DNA of 64,000 nt from CAUZFZ01 sp963579025 (GCA_963579025.1 CAUZFZ010000002.1:1-64000), one strand, 5' to 3'. Shown: positions 9,052 to 18,288, numbered from the stretch's first letter. Notes: generated by a model from the letters alone, not told the origin. Translations and numbers: made by a program.

Positions 9052-9340
9052 CTTTTTTATGCGCCGACTCGAACGCCGTAACCTCTTGCCCACGCTTGGG
9101 CTTATGACGGACTCCGCTTTCGTCCGTCAGTTCGACCGCTACACGCTTCGCCCGTCGCGTCGTCGGTCGCATGCAGACTGCCTGGGAGTCGGAAAATGCC
9201 ACGCTGGTCAGCAGCGACGAAATCACCCGCGTCTGGTTGTGCCACCTGTTTTGCCACAATCCCTGCAGACAGGACCCGCGGGCAAGGATCCGATACGTCG
9301 GGCAGTCTGTTTGTCGGCGCGGCTCCGGCGGATGTCGCTG
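9052..9340. other. Intergenic stretch without recognisable gene
   Basis: Between tRNA-Thr and the small minus-strand gene no frame looks coding on either strand, and no repeat or structured RNA was recognised. Confidence 0.5.
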
Positions 9341-9580
9341 TCAGGCCGTCACCGTTTCGCAGGGCCAGTCCGCTTCAACCTTCAAGGGTTCGATTCCAAC
9401 CGTCTTCAAGTCGACGATGGCCTGGTCGATCGCCTCACCGAGTGAACCGGCCTGTCGCGTGAAGCCGATGTACTCGCGACCGACTCGCGCTCCACTGGTC
9501 GTCTCCGGCCAGCGTCCGGCGATGTCGTCGGCCTGATCTTCCGTCATGTCCGAAACGTAGATCACAAATTCGTAGGACAT
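9341..9580 (-). CDS. Small protein of unknown function (79 aa)
   Basis: The frame runs from an ATG at 9580. The composition is typical of an acidic soluble protein: 'MSYEFVIYVSDMTEDQADD', then a Gly/Tyr segment 'VGREYIGFTRQAGSLGEAID', and an end near 'VEADWP'. The pattern of strand, helix, strand and helix suggests a small alpha/beta fold, but I do not recognise a family with confidence. It lies 9 bp downstream of the decayed FGE-like gene and may once have been cotranscribed with it. Confidence 0.6.
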   Translation of the reverse strand: MSYEFVIYVSDMTEDQADDIAGRWPETTSGARVGREYIGFTRQAGSLGEAIDQAIVDLKTVGIEPLKVEADWPCETVTA

Positions 9581-9589
9581 GGTAAGGCT

Positions 9590-10193
9590 CTATGCGTGGG
9601 GACACTGCTGAACTTCACGGATCAGTTTCCGTGCGTGGTTTTCCGGCTCCCAGTCGACTCCGGAGTTGCCGCCGTACCAGGCGATGCCGTCGAGAATCGG
9701 CGAGTTTGCATCACCGAGAATCTCCACCGGCCCAGCATAGGTCGCTTCGGATGTTCCGGCTCGGCACGAGTATTCCCACTCGGCATCCGTCGGCAGGCCG
9801 AGTCTTATGGCTGGCATGAGTTCGCTGCACTTGTCAAAGAACTGCTGGCAGTCATCCCAACTCACCTGGTCGGTACTTGCTCTCAAAGTTGCTGGGATTC
9901 TCACCCATCACCGCTTCCCAGAGTTCCTGCGTCGTGGGCGTGTCAAACATCCAGAAGCCGCGACGGATTTCCACCCAGTGCTGCGGACCTTCATTGTCAT
10001 GCCGGCCGGGCTCATCTTCAGGCGAGCCCATCTGAAAACGACCGGCGGGGACCCAGCGGATCCGCTGCGACACGTCGTTGACCGTCAGTTCGACGAACGG
10101 GCCATACGCGTCCTCACCCCAGCCGGATGCCCATTCGGGAGCGCAGCCATCCGCCAGCGGGTGCCAGGTGATCACTGAATTCGACACGCTCAA
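9590..10193 (-). pseudogene. Decayed formylglycine-generating-enzyme-like (SUMF1/EgtB/PvdO) gene
   Basis: Two frames together encode a broken FGE-sulfatase-domain protein. The upstream frame (to about 9852) has 'VPAGRFQMGSPEDEPGRHDN' and 'LWEAVMGENPSNFES', the standard start of this domain. The rest continues in another frame with 'TDQVSWDDCQQFFDKCSEL' and 'LPTDAEWEYSCRAGT'. A single-base shift near 9865-9890 separates them. The C-terminal part that normally holds 'GLYDMHGNVWEWC' and the active-site region is missing; the frame ends after 'VQQCPHA'. The start is not clear, because the first in-frame codon at 10193 is TTG. Frameshift plus truncation indicate a pseudogene, though a sequencing error could explain the shift alone. 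Confidence 0.85.
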
Positions 10194-10253
10194 CGACTCT
10201 CCAGATCAAAATGTGGAACGGCAGAATGTGGAACCGCTGACGCACGCTGATAA

Positions 10254-10291
10254 ACGCGGATGACTTTCCTTCTATCTGTGTTCATCCGCGT
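10254..10291. repeat. Inverted repeat of the 'CGCGGATGA' type
   Basis: Perfect 10-base arms ACGCGGATGA (10254-10263) and TCATCCGCGT (10282-10291) flank an 18-base loop. The same CGCGGATGA word forms the arms of the larger palindrome at 46024-46090, so both may belong to one dispersed family. Confidence 0.6.
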
Positions 10292-10341
10292 GTCCACTTA
10301 GGGGCTTCCGTCGTCAGGCATGCGCGCCGTGCGCGCGCATC

Positions 10342-10404
10342 GTAGGATGGGCAAGAGTGCCCGTCCCGGCACCGGCAATGGAAGGGCAAGAGTGCCCATC
10401 CTAC
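10342..10404. repeat. 63-bp palindromic intergenic element ('GTAGGATGGGCA' type)
   Basis: The outer 12 bases GTAGGATGGGCA and their reverse complement bound the element. The 14-mer GGGCAAGAGTGCCC occurs in exact direct repeat inside it (10349-10362 and 10384-10397). Nothing is encoded. It sits in the 464-bp gap between the decayed FGE-like gene and the ABM gene; apart from this element and the inverted repeat at 10254 nothing else was seen in that gap. Confidence 0.7.
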
Positions 10405-10657
10405 TTTTGGTTGCGGCTCTGCCGCTTTGGGGGCGGGGCGGAATTTTATCGCACATTCATGACGTAGCTGAAGCCGTGAGAATCGGAGTACCACACCGTT
10501 CGATGCGTGCCGCTGCAGCCATAGACCGGCCCGAATCAGAGAACGAGGCGCGGCAGCCTGTCATTTCCCGGATGAAATTGAAAACGTACGCTTTGGACCT
10601 GCAGCTTCTCAGTGCAGAGTCACAAAGGGATCGGTACCCCAATCAAGGCAGACCAAC

Positions 10658-10948
10658 ATGCTCTACAACAACGTAACGCTGACGGTGAAGAACGAGCAGG
10701 ACGTCGACAAGGTCCTTGAGCTGCTCATCCAGCAGGCGACACTCTCTCGCTTGGAACCGGGTTGTGCCCGGTTTGAACTGTATCACTCGCAGGCGAACCG
10801 CTGTGTGTTTCAGTTGATTGAGCAGTGGGAGTCCGAGGAACTTCTGGCTGAGCATCGCGAGGCCAGGGCGTGCAAGGAGATTTACTTTCCGCACGTGATT
10901 CCGCTCGTCGACCGCGTTGCACATCCATCGGACGCAGTCCTCGTTTGA
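10658..10948 (+). CDS. Putative quinol monooxygenase-like ABM-domain protein
   Basis: The 96-residue protein has the dimeric alpha/beta-barrel signature of the antibiotic-biosynthesis-monooxygenase superfamily: a first strand 'VTLTVKNEQDVDKVLELL', the turn 'SRLEPGCARFELY', and 'FQLIEQWESEELLAEHREA' leading to the last helix. Length and motif order match the family, in which YgiN-type members oxidise quinols and many others have no known substrate. The start is the ATG at 10658. It stands alone between non-coding stretches and is convergent with the regulator gene at 11036. Confidence 0.88.
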   Translation: MLYNNVTLTVKNEQDVDKVLELLIQQATLSRLEPGCARFELYHSQANRCVFQLIEQWESEELLAEHREARACKEIYFPHVIPLVDRVAHPSDAVLV

Positions 10949-11035
10949 CGGTGAATCCCCTCTCCCACCCTGCGGGCACGCTCGTTCCCTCCTGGGGACA
11001 GGCAGCGGTGTCACGGACTGTTTCGAACGCGATTC

Positions 11036-11665
11036 CTACGCGTCGTCCTGTGTGCGTTCCTGCAGCAGCGTGAGCATGCGGGCAATGTCGGTTGCCGACT
11101 GGGCCTGCATCTTTTCGAGCACTGCACTGCGGCGGCGGTCCACCGTGCGCATGCTGATTCCCAGCTCCTCGGCGATCAATCGGTTGGGCAGACCGTCGAC
11201 CATCAACTGCATGACCTGGTATTCCTCGTACGCGAGTGTTTCCAGCCGGGCCTGGATCGATGTCGTTTCGACGCGCTGCACGCGAAGCCTCGCGTAGAGT
11301 TCGAGTGATCTGTCGACTTCGTTCAGCAGCTCACGCGGATTGTACGGCTTCTGCAGCAGCGTGATGGCACCGCTCTGCATCAGTTCGACTGTGACGGGCA
11401 CGGTGGCGTGTCCAGTGACGACGATGATCGGCAGCAGACTACCCGCGTTCTTCAGTTCCCTCAGCAGGTCCAGCCCGGTCATTCCGGTCATTTTGAAGTC
11501 AGTGACCAGGCAGCCCGCCGTGTCGTCGTTGAGTGAATCCAGAAAATCCTCCGCCGACACAAACCTGCGGGTCTTGTGCTGTGCGGCAGCGAGCAATCCC
11601 GTCAGCGATTCAAGCACGGCATGGTCGTCGTCTACCAGGTACACCGTCAGTCCATTGTCCGTCAT
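11036..11665 (-). CDS. FixJ-type response regulator
   Basis: The 209-residue protein starts at the ATG at 11665, whose ATGA overlaps the stop codon of the upstream kinase gene; an alternative start six codons earlier is less likely. The receiver has D12-D14, the phosphoacceptor D56 in 'CLVTDFKMTGMTG' (Thr replaces the usual Pro four residues on), and K106 in 'LLQKPYNP'. The C-terminal LuxR-type helix-turn-helix includes 'VDGLPNRLIAEELGISMRTV' and then 'DRRRSAVLEKM'. It is the transcriptional output partner of the kinase at 11662-14178, inferred from overlap and family pairing. Confidence 0.94.
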   Translation of the reverse strand: MTDNGLTVYLVDDDHAVLESLTGLLAAAQHKTRRFVSAEDFLDSLNDDTAGCLVTDFKMTGMTGLDLLRELKNAGSLLPIIVVTGHATVPVTVELMQSGAITLLQKPYNPRELLNEVDRSLELYARLRVQRVETTSIQARLETLAYEEYQVMQLMVDGLPNRLIAEELGISMRTVDRRRSAVLEKMQAQSATDIARMLTLLQERTQDDA

Positions 11666-14178
11666 TGATTCCCTCCGCCACACGGAAGCATGAACCGAAA
11701 TCGGGCGCCGTACTTGTGCTTGTTTCCCGCCTGCATCGTACCCTGATGAGATTTCACGATGTCCCGGCAGATCGAGAGCCCAAGACCCATGCCCTGTGGT
11801 TTTGATGTATAGAACGGATCGAACAGGTGTAAGACGGAATTTGAATCCAGACCCGGTCCGTTGTCGGTGACCTCCACAATCGCGCCGATCAAAAGGTCGT
11901 CGTCGTCCTCATCGTCGTCTCGGGCATGCGCCCTCGAGATAAAACTGTCCGAGTCTTCGAGCGAAGATTTCTTCCAGCAGCGGATCCAGAGCCGTCGATC
12001 CGCCACGGGCAAATGCGCCATGGCATCGCACGCATTGGAGACCAGATTCAGCACGACCTGCTGAATCTGCACATGATCCGCCAGGACGAGCAACGGTGGT
12101 TCCTCGGTGCCGAGCAACCCCGGTTCCGGCCGGTGAAACTCGACCGTGACACTACGCCGACGCAAGTCGGCGCGAATCAGTTCCAGGGCGTCAGCAATCA
12201 GAGCCCTCAAATCGCAGGTGGAGCGGTGCGGCTCGGAGCGTTTGGCGAAGTCACGAATTCGGGTAATTATGTTTCCCGCCCGCTCCGACTGCTGCTGGAT
12301 CGACGCGATGTGTTTTTCCACCGTCGAGCCGGTGTCGGGCTGATCGAGTAACAGTGAACAGGCGGCGGCAAAATTTGAAATCGCGGACAATGGCTGTGTA
12401 ATTTCGTGCGAAATGACGGCCACCATTTGCCCCATCGTCGAAAGCCGCGACACATGCACAAGCTGTCCCTGTTGCCGAGCGACCGTTTCTTCAGCTTTGC
12501 GTTGCTCGGTGATGTCGCGAGTAATTCCCAGATGAATCGTTTCGTCCGGGGAGTACTGAAATGGCACGGCGTGGTGCTCGACAGTCCGCCGCGTTCCGTT
12601 CAGGCCAACGACTTCGAAGTGTGCATCGCATGTCTCACCGGAGCAGGCCCGGCGGTGCAGTTCTCTGAACTCGCCGCGGCATTCCTGCGCAATCAGGCTT
12701 TCCATTCGTACGCCCCGAGTCTGTTTCTTCGACGTGGCCTCGATCATCGAAAGGCCGGACGAATTAATGTCGAGCAATGTGCCATCAGTGGCAATCAGGC
12801 AGACACACGCGGGCTCAGAATCAATAATCGTGCGAAGGCGAGCCTCACTGCTGGCCAGTGCCCGTTGCGCCCGCGTTTGCTCCGTGATGTCCTGGGCCAT
12901 CCCGACGATTCCAATAATGCGTCCGACCTTGTCTCGCCACGGGGACTTTGTTGTCAGCAAGACGCGATCGCCTGATTCTGAAGGCAGATTCTCCTCATAG
13001 GTTTCGGACGTTCCTGACGTCATGATCCGGATTTCGACTTCGCGGATCCGCCGAGCGACGGTATCCGGAAAAAAGTCGCTTTCGTCGATTCCCACAGTTT
13101 CCTGCGGAGTCAGCCCGTACATTCTGGCCGCTCCGGAATTGCAGAACACAATCCGGCTGTCGCGATCCTTGGCGAACATGAACTCGGACGTACCTTCCAC
13201 CAGCGCGTTCAACAACGACTCCTGCTGTTCTGTTTCTTCGAGGACTTTTTTCTGCTCAGTAATGTCGGTGCCAATTAACACTGCCGATTCGACCTGCCCG
13301 TCGATTTTCAGCGGAATCGCCCGAACTCGAACATAGCGTTCTGAATTCGGATCCAATCCGCCAAACGATTCCATGGCAACGACCTCACCGTCCTCAAACA
13401 CGCGACGCAGCATGGTTTGGGATGTTTTCCGGAACTCCGGTGGCTGGTAATCGTAGATCGTGGAGCCGACCACGGAATCGACATTGGATTCCGCCACCGT
13501 ACGGTTGACGGACAGGATCTTCCCGTCGCGATTGACCGAAACGATGTAGTCGGGGTCGTGGTTGAGAATAGCCTGCAACCACACCTGACTGGCGGTCATG
13601 GACGCACTGATTTGAGAGTCGCGTTGTTCGTTCTGTGCCCGCCGCTGTCGATGCGCCGCATCGATCAGAACGCCACTGGCTTGCAGCAGCGGAGCCAGAG
13701 CCAGGGTGATGTCTGAATGCAGTGAGGCGCTGCCGGTCAGTCCGATGAGCCCAACCAGCGACCCGTCGTTGTGTATCGGAATCGCCAGGACGAGACGTGA
13801 CGATCCTGCGATGCTGTCAACAACGGTTTGCGCGGTGTCAATCGCCCGGCGCAGTGGCCCGTCGGGGAGGCTGACGGCGGCCCCCACTTCAGTTGTCCAT
13901 ACGTCATCACCGGGGCCGGCCGTTGTCATACCACCAGTTGCAGCAAGCATGCGTAACAGCGAAGCCTGCGCCAGATCTTCGCTGAGATCCGCAATGAATC
14001 CTGCTTTGCTGCCGGTTTCGGAACACAGAGCCCTGAGCAGTCTTTCGAAACACGTCCGGCTGTTCGACGATTGGATAAACTGCGACTGCACCTGATTGGC
14101 GATTTTCAGACACCGGTTCAGTTGATCCGCCGACTCCGGCAGGGGCGGTGCAGCAATGTGGTGAGATACCTGCGTCAT
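11662..14178 (-). CDS. Multi-PAS sensor histidine kinase
   Basis: The protein has 838 residues and no membrane segment, so it should be a soluble sensor. A GAF-like region spans about 40-175. Three PAS/PAC units follow at about 200-310, 320-435 and 445-560, each ending in a 'DITEQ' motif. The phosphoacceptor is H591 in 'VISHEITQPLSAI' and the ATPase domain covers 690-835, with N-box 'NLVSNACDAM', 'DNGPGL' and 'GMGLGLSI'. An unusual acidic run (DDDEDDDD) sits at 754-761, between N-box and G1-box. The kinase is coupled by ATGA overlap to the FixJ-type regulator, so it phosphorylates that protein in all likelihood. The layout resembles FixL-type systems, but no haem-PAS was identified and the signal is unknown. 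Confidence 0.95.
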   Translation of the reverse strand: MTQVSHHIAAPPLPESADQLNRCLKIANQVQSQFIQSSNSRTCFERLLRALCSETGSKAGFIADLSEDLAQASLLRMLAATGGMTTAGPGDDVWTTEVGAAVSLPDGPLRRAIDTAQTVVDSIAGSSRLVLAIPIHNDGSLVGLIGLTGSASLHSDITLALAPLLQASGVLIDAAHRQRRAQNEQRDSQISASMTASQVWLQAILNHDPDYIVSVNRDGKILSVNRTVAESNVDSVVGSTIYDYQPPEFRKTSQTMLRRVFEDGEVVAMESFGGLDPNSERYVRVRAIPLKIDGQVESAVLIGTDITEQKKVLEETEQQESLLNALVEGTSEFMFAKDRDSRIVFCNSGAARMYGLTPQETVGIDESDFFPDTVARRIREVEIRIMTSGTSETYEENLPSESGDRVLLTTKSPWRDKVGRIIGIVGMAQDITEQTRAQRALASSEARLRTIIDSEPACVCLIATDGTLLDINSSGLSMIEATSKKQTRGVRMESLIAQECRGEFRELHRRACSGETCDAHFEVVGLNGTRRTVEHHAVPFQYSPDETIHLGITRDITEQRKAEETVARQQGQLVHVSRLSTMGQMVAVISHEITQPLSAISNFAAACSLLLDQPDTGSTVEKHIASIQQQSERAGNIITRIRDFAKRSEPHRSTCDLRALIADALELIRADLRRRSVTVEFHRPEPGLLGTEEPPLLVLADHVQIQQVVLNLVSNACDAMAHLPVADRRLWIRCWKKSSLEDSDSFISRAHARDDDEDDDDLLIGAIVEVTDNGPGLDSNSVLHLFDPFYTSKPQGMGLGLSICRDIVKSHQGTMQAGNKHKYGARFRFMLPCGGGNQ

Positions 14179-14356
14179 TTCATTTCTCCAGGCACCAGTC
14201 TAACGCCCCAAGTGGGATGAAATGAACGCATCCACAGCCGTTTCCAGTAATCGGGCACGACTGGCGAAGTTTCGCCACGTGAGCGGGTTCGGGTATGTTC
14301 CGAAGGTGACGATGCGTCCTTTTTTGAGACTGGTCCAGCGACGGGAGAACTGCACG

Positions 14357-16798
14357 ATGACGCGACCAACATTGCTGCTGCTGATTGCGATCGTCGGGCA
14401 CTCGACGCTGTTGGCCGACGAGAATCCGGTACGGCACTGGCTCTGGTCGACCGCGCATGCCATTCCCAAGGAAACGACCAGCGAAGGCAGCGGATACTTC
14501 TCGATCGTCGAGGGTGCCAATCGCAGGTTGTACATCGGCTCCGCGAAGTACGGGCACAACGCATACCTCGTCGAATTCGATCCGGCCACGAAGCAGATGA
14601 AGATCGTCGTCGACGCTCACAAGGAAATCGGCACGACGGTCACCGGATTCGCCGCGCAGGCCAAGATCCACACGCGCAACAATGTCGGCAAGAGTGGTCG
14701 CATTTACTTCGGCACCAAACAGGGGTACCCGCAGAAAGGTGAGCAGCGATCCGATTACCTGGGCGGATACCCCATGGTCTACGACCCCCAGACGGACAAG
14801 ACGCGGGTGTATGACATTCCCGTTCCGCATCAGGGCATCATCAGTCTGACGCCCGATGAGTCACGCGGCCTCGCATACCTATCGACGTCCAGCGATGGCC
14901 GACCGGTCGACGATGCTCACTTCATGGTCCTTGATCTGGAAAAAGGCACGTACAAAGACCTGCTCGACACGAAGCACATGTATGCGTTCATCGTGGTCGA
15001 CTGGCAGGGCCGCGCGTATCACCCGATCCGCGGCGGAGAGATCGCACGATACGACCCGAGAACGGACAAACTGGAGCGACTCAAGCAGACCATTGATGGC
15101 CAGCCGCCGACCAGCACGCCATTCCTTGCACACGAACACGGTCATCCCATCAACTGGGAGATCTCGCCGGATCGCAAGACGCTGTACTCGGTCGCGATGA
15201 GCGAGAACCAGCTTTACTCCTACGACCTGACAGCAGGTGGCAACACTCTGAAGGGCCGGCGACTGGGACCATTGATTGCCGATGCCACGAAGACCGACTG
15301 CCGCGCGATGTGCGTCGCTCCGAATGGAACAGTGTGGGCCGGTGTGCAAGGCACGTTCGAAAAACGCGGCGACTTTCTACACGTCGTGAGCTGGAAGCCG
15401 GGTGATAAAGCCGTGACCGATCACGGTCCCATCGCCATCAGCAATCCGAAGTACACCGATTTCACGGACGCCGCCGGCAAGCCGCTCAAGTATCACCATG
15501 GTGTTTACAAGCTGGCCGACGGAACGATGCTGCCGCGCTACACGCTCATGGGCATCAGTGCCCACTCCAGTGGAGCGGTCTACGTCACGACGCTGTACCC
15601 CTTCACCGTACACGAAATCCGCTTTCCCAAAGTCGCCGGTGTGACGACCGAGTACCGGCACAACTCGCACTCCGACGTGATTCTCGGCCGCATGCTTTAC
15701 TCCGACACACTGGACGACAAAGGCCCGCGTCCCGAGATGCAACTGGCGTCTCTATTTACCGATCAGGTCCCCGCCATCGACACCAGTCGCAAGTGGTCGA
15801 AGCAGTATGGATTTCCGATTCACAAGTCGGTGCGCGATGCGCTGACACTGGGTGGAGACAAGCTGGCTGTCGACGGCGTGTTCCTGATCGCCGAACACGG
15901 TGACTACCCCGAGTCGGCAACCGGACAGTTCCAGTTTCCCAAGCGGCGGTTGTTCGGAGAAATCGCCCAGACGTTTCGCGCGACCGGTCAGTCCGTGCCG
16001 GTGTTCTGTGACAAGCACCTGGCTGACAACTGGAAGGACGCCAAGTGGCTTTACGATACGGCCCGTGACCTGGACATCCCGTTAATGGCCGGTTCGTCGC
16101 TGCCGCTGGTGTGGCGCGATCCGCCCGTTGACGTGAAACGAGATGCGAAGCTGAAGGAAATCGTGGCCGTGTCATATCACCGGCTCGACTCGTACGGATT
16201 CCATGCGCTGGAACTGGTGCAATGTCTGGCCGAACGCCGCGCGGGCGGAGAAACCGGAGTGCAGAGCATCCAGTGCCTGACGGGCGACGCTGTCTGGGAA
16301 GCAGAGAAACGCGGCGTCTACGATCGCAAACTGCTCGACGCGTGCCTCGAACGCATCACCGATAAGCGCTGGGTGAATCGCAAACTGTCTCTCGAGAAGG
16401 CGGTCCCAGAACCGGTGCTATTCACAATTCGGTATCGGGACGGCCTGAAGGCAAACATCCTGACGCTTGACGGAGCCCTGGTCGAATGGTCGGCCGCATG
16501 GCGTTACGCCGAAGACGGAAAAACAGAAGCGACGCTGTTTCACACCCAGGAACTGCGGCCGTTCGGCCATTTCGCCTTCCTGGTCATGGCCGCCGAGCGA
16601 TTCATGCAGACTGGCCGGTCGCCCTGGCCGGTCGAGCGGACTCTGCTGACATCGGGGTTGCTGGACGCATTGCTGGTCTCGAAACAACGGGGCGGCAAGT
16701 CGCAGAACACGCCCTGGCTGAAACTGGCTTACCAATCCGACTGGAACTGGACACAGCCGCCCCCCGCACCGCCGGGACGCGATATCACAAGACAGTAA
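14357..16798 (+). CDS. Secreted beta-propeller protein fused to a conserved planctomycete domain
   Basis: The 813-residue protein starts at the ATG at 14357, which opens a signal peptide ('MTRPTLLLLIAIVGHSTLLA'). The first half (about 25-420) has repeated strands such as 'GANRRLYIGSAKYG', 'GRIYFGTKQGY' and 'NGTVWAGVQGTF', typical of a beta-propeller of the SMP-30/YncE kind. From 'TEYRHNSHSDVILGRML' (about 440) onward the sequence changes to an alpha/beta domain with 'DGVFLIAEHGDYPES', 'VPVFCDKHLADNW' and 'VSYHRLDSYGFHALE'. I recall this block as a stand-alone protein in planctomycetes. No reaction is established. A terminator overlaps the stop codon. Confidence 0.8.
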   Translation: MTRPTLLLLIAIVGHSTLLADENPVRHWLWSTAHAIPKETTSEGSGYFSIVEGANRRLYIGSAKYGHNAYLVEFDPATKQMKIVVDAHKEIGTTVTGFAAQAKIHTRNNVGKSGRIYFGTKQGYPQKGEQRSDYLGGYPMVYDPQTDKTRVYDIPVPHQGIISLTPDESRGLAYLSTSSDGRPVDDAHFMVLDLEKGTYKDLLDTKHMYAFIVVDWQGRAYHPIRGGEIARYDPRTDKLERLKQTIDGQPPTSTPFLAHEHGHPINWEISPDRKTLYSVAMSENQLYSYDLTAGGNTLKGRRLGPLIADATKTDCRAMCVAPNGTVWAGVQGTFEKRGDFLHVVSWKPGDKAVTDHGPIAISNPKYTDFTDAAGKPLKYHHGVYKLADGTMLPRYTLMGISAHSSGAVYVTTLYPFTVHEIRFPKVAGVTTEYRHNSHSDVILGRMLYSDTLDDKGPRPEMQLASLFTDQVPAIDTSRKWSKQYGFPIHKSVRDALTLGGDKLAVDGVFLIAEHGDYPESATGQFQFPKRRLFGEIAQTFRATGQSVPVFCDKHLADNWKDAKWLYDTARDLDIPLMAGSSLPLVWRDPPVDVKRDAKLKEIVAVSYHRLDSYGFHALELVQCLAERRAGGETGVQSIQCLTGDAVWEAEKRGVYDRKLLDACLERITDKRWVNRKLSLEKAVPEPVLFTIRYRDGLKANILTLDGALVEWSAAWRYAEDGKTEATLFHTQELRPFGHFAFLVMAAERFMQTGRSPWPVERTLLTSGLLDALLVSKQRGGKSQNTPWLKLAYQSDWNWTQPPPAPPGRDITRQ

Positions 16799-16863
16799 GG
16801 GAACAGGGAAACAGTAAGCAGCGAACAGGGACAAGCTGTCATGCCGTTCCCTGTTCCCTTTTT
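16797..16863 (+). terminator. Rho-independent terminator after the propeller-fusion gene
   Basis: Perfect 14-base arms AAGGGAACAGGGAA (16797-16810) and TTCCCTGTTCCCTT (16847-16860) flank a 36-base loop and are followed by more T residues. The left arm overlaps the end of the stop codon. The pairing is long, but the large loop is unusual for a classical terminator. Confidence 0.7.
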
Positions 16864-16945
16864 CCCTCAGAATATGCGAAACCTGTCTGCGGAACGCGCG
16901 TTTAATAGCTCTCCCAACTCTCCATCCGGTTCAGGAACCACTCCC

Positions 16946-18055
16946 ATGAAGCGATTCACACTGCTCGGAACCGTTCTGCTGCTCGGCGGCGGAATGGCGA
17001 TGACTCAGGACGATTCGGGCGACATTTTCAAGAAGCTCGACAAGAACAGCGACGGCAAACTCGTCGCCTCAGAGATCCCGGAAGACCAGGTCCGTTTTTT
17101 TGACCGACTCGTCCGAATCGGCGACGACAACGACGACGGCGAACTGTCTCGCGCGGAATTCGACGGCGCGACCAGCGATCAGGCCGACGAGCCTCGGCCC
17201 GGTGGGCGCGAAGGAGCAGGACGTCCCGGCGAAGGCCGCCCGGGCGAAGGGCGACCGCCGCGTGACGGTGAATTCCTGAAGCGTATGGATCGCAATAAAG
17301 ACGGCAAACTGACTCTCAACGAGCTACCGGAATTCATTCGTGAACGTGTCGCGCCGGTCTTTAAGGCCGCTGGTAAGGATGCACTGACATTCGAAGAGTT
17401 CATGCAGGCTCGACAAAAACTCGGAGGACCGGGTGAAGGCCGACCTCGCGGAGACGGTGACCGCCCGCCGCGCGATGGCGAGCGACGCGAAGGAGACCGG
17501 GCGCCAGGACAGGGTCGACCGGGTGAGGGCCCTCCCGGTGGTGGGCCGGCGTTTTTCCGTATCCTCGACGCCAACCGCGACGGTCGCCTGAGCCGTGATG
17601 AGCTGGCCAAAGCCGTATCGCTCATCGACGAACTGGATCAGAACGATGACGGTCAGCTTGATGGTCGCGAGTTGTTTGGTGGTCGGCCGGGCGAAGGGCG
17701 TCCGCCGCGTGAAGGTGACCGTCCGCCGCGCGAGGGTGAAGGCCGACCTGACGACCGTCCGCGTCGCCCCGAGGGCGAAGGCGATCGGCCACGACGACCA
17801 CCCGCCGATGGTGACCAGCCGAAAGGCGACCGTCCACGTGAGGGTGGGGGTGGGGGCGGAAGCAACCTGGATGAGAACTTCCGTCGACTGGACCAGAACA
17901 ACGATGGGTCCGTCAGCAAGGAAGAGGCGCCCAACCGTCTGAAGGAAAACTTCTCGCGTGTCGATTCGAACGGTGACGGCAAAGTCACGATCGAGGAACT
18001 GCGCAAGATCTTCGACCGGGCTCGAGAAGGTGATCGCAAGAAGTCCGACAGATAA
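16946..18055 (+). CDS. Exported EF-hand calcium-binding protein with Gly/Arg/Pro-rich linkers
   Basis: The protein has 369 residues from the ATG at 16946; the signal peptide ('KRFTLLGTVLLLGGGMAMT') fits this start. At least seven EF-hand loops are visible: 'DKNSDGKLVASE', 'DDNDDGELSRAE', 'DRNKDGKLTLNE', 'DANRDGRLSRDE', 'DQNDDGQLDGRE', 'DQNNDGSVSKEE' and 'DSNGDGKVTIEE'. Between them lie low-complexity linkers built from 'GEGRP' and 'PPRDGE' units. Such proteins are common in planctomycetes and are thought to bind calcium outside the cytoplasm; a specific role is not known. The repetitive linkers make length variation between strains likely. Confidence 0.9.
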   Translation: MKRFTLLGTVLLLGGGMAMTQDDSGDIFKKLDKNSDGKLVASEIPEDQVRFFDRLVRIGDDNDDGELSRAEFDGATSDQADEPRPGGREGAGRPGEGRPGEGRPPRDGEFLKRMDRNKDGKLTLNELPEFIRERVAPVFKAAGKDALTFEEFMQARQKLGGPGEGRPRGDGDRPPRDGERREGDRAPGQGRPGEGPPGGGPAFFRILDANRDGRLSRDELAKAVSLIDELDQNDDGQLDGRELFGGRPGEGRPPREGDRPPREGEGRPDDRPRRPEGEGDRPRRPPADGDQPKGDRPREGGGGGGSNLDENFRRLDQNNDGSVSKEEAPNRLKENFSRVDSNGDGKVTIEELRKIFDRAREGDRKKSDR

Positions 18056-18069
18056 GTCAGATCGATCCC

Positions 18070-18138
18070 GACCGACTTTGAGTCGGTCATGGAATCAATG
18101 AGAAAAGCCCGCACTCACCGGATGAGTGCGGGCTTTTT
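18070..18138 (+). terminator. Bidirectional terminator between EF-hand gene and csrA
   Basis: Two hairpins follow the EF-hand gene. The first pairs GACCGACT (18070-18077) with AGTCGGTC (18081-18088). The main one has perfect arms AAAAGCCCGCACTCA (18103-18117) and TGAGTGCGGGCTTTT (18123-18137) with a 5-base loop and a T-run on the plus strand. The A-run on the left lets it also serve the convergent csrA gene. Confidence 0.93.
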
Positions 18139-18288
18139 CGATCATAGATCGACTCGGACTCTGTCCCTGCAAGGCAGAGTTCGCTCAATCAACGCGGGCC
18201 CGAACTCGTATGTCGCAATTCCACCTGCAGGCGGAATCACGACGGCACATCTGACGAAACCGGCGACTGCTTCGCCCGAGTGTGCAAT

